64,000 nucleotides of DNA. Source: Ctenosaura bakeri. Taxonomy: Eukaryota > Chordata > Lepidosauria > Squamata > Iguanidae. The stretch spans positions 558,001 to 622,000 of the forward strand of contig CAOLHI010000747.1 of NCBI GenBank assembly GCA_948474755.1, read 5' to 3'. Every line of letters begins with the position of its first letter. Within the stretch, counting starts at the first letter, position 1. Positions 58,407-64,000 of this stretch are shown in pieces. The notes beneath the pieces were generated by a model. That model searched no databases, was not told the origin of the DNA, and worked only from the letters and a program-made list of their open reading frames with translations. The position numbers and the translations under genes are program-made.

Positions 58407-58590
58407 ACAGTTGTGGTGTAATGGTTTGAGTGTTGGACTGTGATACTGGAGACCAGGGTTTGAATCCTTGCTTGGCCATGGAAATCCCCTGGGTGAATGT
58501 GGGCAGGTCACACTCTCTCAGCCTCATCAGAAGGCAAAGGCAACCCTCTGAACAAATCTTGCCAAAAAAAAACCCGTGATAAGATGGTAA
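58407..58590 (+). repeat. tRNA-derived SINE (Sauria-type), tail truncated
   Basis: GTTGTGGTGTAATGGTTTGAGTGTTGGA (box A), GAGACCAGGGTTTGAATCC (box B), CTTGGCCATGG, GGGTGAATGTGGGCAGGTCAC, GCCTCATCAGAAGGCAAAGG, AACAAATCTTGCCAA follow the SINE consensus order. It lies immediately right of the nested MITE. Confidence 0.82.
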
Positions 58591-58997
58591 AAGTTTAATA
58601 ATGAGGAAGAACACACATGCTAGGAGAGGCTGAACCAGTTTGCTTTTGCCTGAGCCTACTGGGAAGGGCAAGATTCTGCCCCCTCTTTCCCCCTCGCTGA
58701 ATTAATGGGGTGTAAACTATTTTGCACTTTGAACTCAGCTTGCAGCAATAGAAGTCAACTGAGGATAAAAGGAGAAAGGAGGAGGAGGAATGAGAAACTG
58801 AAAAAGTGGAATGACAAAGATTTAATCAGGACTGTCCCTGCCAAATTGGGACAATTGGGCAGGATGGAGGATGTTTCCACTTTCTTTTGCTTTGAAATCC
58901 CACCTCCCCAGCAATGATGGTGACAGGTAAAACAAGGAGAGGGAGAATGGCTTATCCCACACTGAACTCCATGAAGAAGAACAAGATTAGACTGTGG
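58591..58997. other. Unclassified DNA
   Basis: Nothing recognised. Confidence 0.35.
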
Positions 58998-59471
58998 CCC
59001 TTTCCACACGGGGGTAATAAAATGGTGTAGAGCGACCTCTGACGGAGGTCATCTACACCATGGAGTGGATTGGGGTGGACTACTTTAGTGTAGTTCCACA
59101 CCCCAATCTGCGCAGGAGTGACTGGAAGTGGTGGCGCCGTGTGTTTTTTAAAAACCACTTTTGAGGAGGTTTTTAAAAAGCACGGAGTGTGCAGTCCCAT
59201 GCAGTCCCGTCGCAGCACCCAGTGTAGATTTGCAGGTGCGCGCAAGTGCGTGCCTGCAGATCTGCCGGGGGCGGGCTTCTGGCTGGCGAGCTTCTCCGGT
59301 TGGTGGAGAACCTCCGCCAGCCGTAAGCCGCCATTTTGGACGCCGCAGGATGCCGAGGAGTATGGAGCAGCGAACTCGCGCTGCTCCGCGTGGCGACGGA
59401 CTTACCCAGTTGCCAGTAAGCTCCGTTTCTGCGCGTTTTACCCCGTTTCTCCCTCCACATGTGAAAAGGGC
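58998..59471. mobile_element. GGCC-TIR MITE, family B, complete with TGT duplication
   Basis: GGCCCTTTCCACACGGGGG to CACATGTGAAAAGGGCC, flanked by TGT (58995-58997 and 59472-59474). A central hairpin is formed by TTTTTAAAAACC and GGTTTTTAAAAA near 59145-59180. An AGCCGCCATTTTGG motif (YY1-like) lies near 59325-59340. No transposase; open frames are incidental. Confidence 0.85.
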
Positions 59472-62400
59472 CTGTGACGAAATAATTTTGCAGCTCCAAT
59501 TTTGACAAACCATTCCTTTCTCTTCTTCATAGCATCTCACACCAGGGCTGGGATTTTTCATCAGGGAGAGTCTGGCAATCATTTCAGTCAGCAGATGTGT
59601 TGGAGGAGGTACAGCAGCAGCCTGGCTGTTTTCCCCAAGCAACTGGCCATTTCCCACTCTTGGAGAAGAGAGTGGAGCGTATCACACATCTTATCTTGGT
59701 GCACCTAAGCTAACCTGTTGCCTCAGTTGTAATAAAGGACACTCCCATCACCTGTGCTGTGGTAACTCAATACATTCTATTCAGCTTCTGTATGTGAACA
59801 ATGGACGAGGGGCATCATCTGGTCCTTTGCCTTAGCAAATTTTGCAGACCAGCTGTGGCTCACATGCATTAATGATTAAGGAGGTAAGTTACCATGAACC
59901 ATGAAGATACACTAGAGTTGGATTAAAAAAACACCTTGGATCATGTGAGTTGTAGGATATTTTCAAGGCTCAGTAAGAAGTCCTGTGTATTGAGAGTTAG
60001 GGTTGAGGTTAGGGCAAGTTTATAAGGTACACTTCTTGCAATTCCCATCACCAGTGGTTATTACAATACCCCCTCTCAAATGGAAGAAATTCCAGTTTTC
60101 TCCCAAATGGGACCAAACTTACTGACAACTAGAGCTGCATCACAGTTCATCCTAATGCATGTGGTATTCTTAAGAATCTCATTATGTTACATTGGCTGAC
60201 TCAAAAAGATACCCCAATGGGAAAAAGCAATGCATTTGTTGTGTCTTTTTTCTCTCAACCATTTTTCATGTTCCAAAAACCCCCCAGTTGTGCACAGCAA
60301 GCAGATACAATTTGGGAAACTCATTTCCAGAGATATAATTCTTCAAAAAGTCGACTTTGCCAGAGTAGTTTTATGTGAATTCTACGAGAAAACATGACTC
60401 TGGAAATTAAAATATTGCTTCTTGGTGCATGAGGAATGGCTATTCGAGGGTTAAAGATGGTTTTGTTACAATAACACCCTCATCTCTATATTATCATGAT
60501 CATCTTGGGAGCAAATGGAAGACAATTCACATTTTCCCAAACTGATGACAATGCATCTTCAATTGGTCAAATCATAAGATAAAGGTTGGTGGATTTTTTT
60601 AAAAAAATTATAATTTAATTTTTAATTTTTTTAAAATACAGACACAATCCAATAAAACTTTAACATGTTTTAGTATTTCCCAAAATAAAATGAGTTTCCA
60701 TCTGTGTAGTCCTGACTGTCTCATTTAATGAAATAATATTGACAATAATATATTCTTACAAGGAAGTCTATATTAAAGAAATTCATTATGAGCTGTGAAC
60801 ACCATTCATAATAATTTGCCTACATGGTGTTCTTGAGATGTGCGGGGTGGTGGGGAAGCCATGGGATTAGGCTAAACATTGTCATGGTAACAGTAAGAAA
60901 AAGAAATAGTTCTAAAAGGGTTTCCCATAAGCAAGAACAGCTCACATTCAGTAAGTAGCCTTCAATAGAAGTTGACATCTGTTATTCATTTGTTGTTTCT
61001 TGGTTTCAAGAAAAGGCAGGGATAATTGGAAATAGTCAAGTGTTCTGGGAACACATTGAGTGAAAGGGCTCTTAGAGCTTCTTAAATACTGGTCTGTTTA
61101 TCCCTAAAAACATTACGTATGTACCTTCTTTGTCCATTTATACACTGGACAGGCTAGTTGGATTCTTCAGTTACTTATTTCTGAACACTAGAGGATCAAA
61201 GCAGATCTTTTTAAAGAACTAAAATTCCTCTGTCCAGTTCAGGAAGTAGCACCTCTCCTTTTCAGTACCCAAAGGTGGGAGAAATCAGGGAGAGTACGAG
61301 AGAGAAAAATGCCTCCCATTCTCCTACCCAACTTGCTATGTTATGTGTAATTTATCTCATACTTTCCTTGGTTAGGCCAAAAAAGAAAAAAGGAACATCT
61401 CACATCTTGCTAACCATAGAACATCTTCCTGAATTGGTGGTATGGTTAGAATTCAATCTTTAACTTCATAACCTCTCACATTCATTTTTTAAACAAAAGT
61501 TTAAAGGATGTATGAAGAAATTTTGAAATCTTGGAAGCTCTCATCTTAAAACAACCCTAAGTATGGTAGTCAGTTCAGGTGGACCAAACTCAAGACCTAA
61601 TGAGGAAGCTGGTAACTTCCCATTATCATGTGGAGCTGGGAAGAAGTGAAACAATGAGTAAGTATGGTATGCAGATAGTTAAGAATCTTCTCAGTGCTTG
61701 AGATGAGAAATCAAAAGTGTGCCCTGCTTACCTTGAAATAAAGGATCAGATAGTAAGCTACTAGTGACAGGGCAGAATTGGTTTATATCAAACGTTTCAA
61801 ATGATATGTTATGGTACAGAGATGAGTAATTCTCAGATGCTGATGTCCTGCAACTCTCATAATCTTCACCGTTGGTTCTGACCTTCTAGGGCTAATGGAC
61901 CATCTCCCTATCCTTCTGTAGAGAATTGGTCTCCAAAGAATCAGGTTCCCTGCTATAAACAAAATTCTTAAAGATGGGATGCACAACCTGTGGCTCTTGG
62001 GTTGCAAGTGGCCCTCCAGGATCTTAATTGCAGCCTTTAAAGATGTCCTGGCCTCTAACTGCTAGATTGATTTCCCACCAATTTCCTACAGAGTGCTCTT
62101 TCTGTTGCTGCAAACTGTGAGGACAGACGGATATGTCCCTAGCAATGCCTGGGGAAAAACAGGACTAGGCCCCTGTGTTTTTAATAGTTGTGTAAAAGAA
62201 GGCATTTAATCAGGTGTTGCTTGTCACATAAGCTCCACCTGCTGAAATTCCTTCTTCTGCACACCCATAAAAGATACAGAATCTCTGTCTTGGTATTTGT
62301 TTGTTTGTTTTAACCAGGCAACACTATCTGTACCCAAACTGTTGAGGGAGGTGGTGGAAAGAAGTCTGTCCACATCCCATTTCACATACAGATTTCTCTA

Positions 62401-62968
62401 TTCTTGATGCATAGTGCATATGCATATATATGTGTGGGTCATGGCACTGAGCCCAAAATCCCATGTATCACTCAAGATCCAAACTGTTGGGCATTTCCCC
62501 TTGTCCTGTGAAGACTGTGGAGCAATGAGTACGACCACCTTCTTCCATTTATTAGACATTTTGTAATATTTCTGATTGTACTGAACGCAGAAGCCATTTT
62601 TTTATTGAAGGAGTGAGAGCTCTCTTCCCATCTGAAGGAACATGGAATTCTGGCTGAAAGAGCAGCAGATGCAGCCTGCAATGTCTCTGATTACAACACC
62701 AAACAGAAGATACTTATGTTGCTGAACTGGCTGGTTTCTTCTATGCCCACTCTTGGGTAAGGCTGCCAGTCTTATAATTTACCCATGACCTGTTTAGTCT
62801 TAGATGTTGGCATAGATCACACTAATTATAAGTCTAAGGCAGAGGTAGACAAGTGGTGCTGCTGAGGTTCTCTTGTTCTTCCACCAGTGTCCATACAGGC
62901 TGGGGTTAATAGGAGTTGTGATCAACCAACATTCTGGGAGCCATAATCCTCTCACTCTTTGCATCTGG
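59472..62968. other. Unclassified AT-rich DNA
   Basis: About 3.5 kb without a supported gene. It is very AT-rich at 60590-60660. Dispersed-repeat fragments occur at 61800-61870 and 62880-62950 (ATAGGAGTTGTGATCAACCAACATTCTGGG). Confidence 0.4.
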
Positions 62969-63212
62969 GCCTTTCACACTACATAATTACAGTCTTTGCA
63001 TCTGGGGACCTTTCACATTATATAATTATAGAGCTATGATTCCACTTTAACTGCCATAGCAACATCCTATGGAATCTTGGTATTAACAATTTAGGGAGGC
63101 CTATTTAGAATTCTCTGCCAAAGAGCAATAGTGCCAGACTACGGCATTCCATAGGACATTGTCACGGTAGTGAAAATGGAATATAGAACTCTACTTGCAT
63201 AAAGCGATTTTA
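62969..63212. mobile_element. Palindromic MITE, family C-like, old and decayed
   Basis: ACCTTTCACATTATATAATTATAGAGCTATGATTCCACTTT, AACATCCTATGGAATCTTGG, then GGCATTCCATAGGACATTGTC and GAAAATGGAATATAGA. The left terminus is duplicated (GCCTTTCACACTACATAATTACAG just before). The arms are diverged. Confidence 0.55.
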
Positions 63213-63225
63213 GGAGAGTTATTTT

Positions 63226-63444
63226 TCTGTGCCTTCAAGTCAACTTATGGCGACCCTAAGGTGAACCTATTGTGTGGTTTTCTTGGAAGAATTTGTTCAG
63301 AGGGAGTTTGCCCTTGCCTTCCTCTGAGGCTGAGAGAATGTGATTTGCCCAAAGTTACCCAGTGGATTCCCATGGCCAACTGGGGATACTTGGTCTCCCA
63401 GTATCCTAGTCCAACACTCAAACAACTACATTACACTGGCTCTG
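63226..63444 (-). repeat. tRNA-derived SINE (Sauria-type), nearly full length
   Basis: Minus-strand SINE: the tail side is GCCTTCAAGTCAACTTATGGCGACCCTAAGG, the middle TTTGTTCAGAGGGAGTTTGCC and CCTCTGAGGCTGAGAGAATG. The head side is TAGTCCAACACTCAAACAACTACATTACACTGGCTC. Box A and B regions are in place. Confidence 0.85.
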
Positions 63445-63456
63445 AGAGCAAAATTA

Positions 63457-63912
63457 GGCCTTTTCCACATGGGGTTTTTGAAACGGTGCAGTCCGTCCTC
63501 CAAGGAGGACATCTACACCTCGGACCGGACTGGGTCGGACCTATTTAAGGTAGATCCATACGTCAGTCCGGTCTGGAACAACCCCAAGTGGTCCTCCAGC
63601 GTACTTTTGAAAGACCTGTTTCTTTCGGTCTTTCAAAAGCACGCAGCGTGCCACTGTGAGCCTGCCCCCTTATGCAGATTCGCAGGCTCACACCAATGTG
63701 AGCCTGCAATCTGCCCAGGGGTGGGCTTTAGGCTGGCAAGCTTCAGTGGTTGGTCGAGACCCTCGACCAACTGGACGCCACTATTTGGAACGCCGGAGCA
63801 GTGCGTACTGATGAGCACGCACTGCTACGGAGCGTTGCGGACTGAACCAGGGAGCTGAAAGGTCCAGTGAGTAGCGGCGCAGGGCGATTCCTTTGCCCAG
63901 AGCAGAAAGGAC
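63457..63912. mobile_element. GGCC-TIR MITE, family B
   Basis: It starts GGCCTTTTCCACATGGGG, with the GGAGGACATCTACACC block shared with 58998-59471. A central hairpin is formed by CTTTTGAAAGACC and GGTCTTTCAAAAG at 63604-63638. GGCTTTAGGCTGGCAAGCTTC matches GGCTTCTGGCTGGCGAGCTTC of the other copy. The right end (CAGAAAGGAC) is less well defined. Confidence 0.78.
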
Positions 63913-64000
63913 AGATTGAAAGAATGAATGTGATTCCTGATTTTGATGATGGAAGATAGATGTACATCTGCATAAAATAAAGACCATTATATTTTGTAAT

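Noticed and set aside
56927..58429. Open frames up to 259 codons on both strands
   Set aside because: They overlap in many frames, follow the GC-rich nested MITE exactly, are low in complexity (Arg/Ala/Pro/Gly) and change strand with the element. Lack of stops in GC-rich DNA explains them.
63340..63858. 172-codon plus-strand frame
   Set aside because: It spans a reversed SINE and a family B MITE, so it cannot be an ancestral gene.

Overview
The window looks like non-coding genomic DNA from a vertebrate, most likely a squamate reptile (lizard-type genome). The basis is the repeat mixture. It has tRNA-headed SINEs with an (ACA)n tail, a 5S-rRNA-headed SINE with the same kind of tail, and a BovB/RTE-type LINE whose 3' end resembles the SINE tails. 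To these are added LTR retroelements, a piggyBac fossil and a very large number of small non-autonomous DNA transposons. I could not establish any intact host protein-coding gene. Nearly all longer open frames are chance frames in repeats or GC-rich DNA. One 218-nt open segment with good splice signals (34371-34588) is the only exon-like candidate.

Left part (1-9.8 kb): the tail of a MITE (1-194), a three-unit tandem repeat (about 230-615), then a complete endogenous-retrovirus-like provirus at 1623-8658. It has 438-bp LTRs that differ at only 2 positions, a TTAT target duplication, a perfect 18-nt tRNA-Gly primer binding site and a polypurine tract. The roughly 6.1-kb interior carries no recognisable gag, pol or full env. 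It does carry a nearly full-length 5S rRNA sequence (5134-5252). The provirus sits inside an older minus-strand SINE, and the same SINE was hit a second time by an unrelated solo LTR (8782-9675).

Middle part (9.8-36.8 kb): a hairpin, microsatellites, a minus-strand BovB/RTE reverse transcriptase fragment (13.09-14.06 kb), and a second, reversed solo LTR (15571-16544) related to the first one. There is also a perfect 95-bp tandem duplication (17361-17550) and a decayed piggyBac transposase region (20.99-22.31 kb) interrupted by younger repeats. Many short inverted-repeat elements follow, and a 1.75-kb element at 28537-30291 carries internal repeats starting GCCATTTTG.

Right part (36.8-64 kb): mostly unclassified AT-rich DNA sprinkled with MITEs, simple repeats, one LINE 3' end with clear target duplications (46283-46619) and SINEs. 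The most striking object is at 56992-58385. Here a GC- and CpG-rich MITE of about 695 bp has been entered by a second copy of itself in the opposite orientation, with a TTT duplication, giving a roughly 1.4-kb CpG-island-like block.

The unifying theme is an assemblage of more than twenty non-autonomous elements. They share GGCC(C/A)TTT(T/C)(Y)GCAC-like termini and mostly 3-bp target duplications (ATA, AAG, TAA, TGT, TCA, TTG, TTT, AAT, CAG, TAG), but have at least five unrelated interiors. One interior class keeps a consensus 5' splice site (AGGTAAG) in most copies. All similarity statements were made by eye; no database search was possible.
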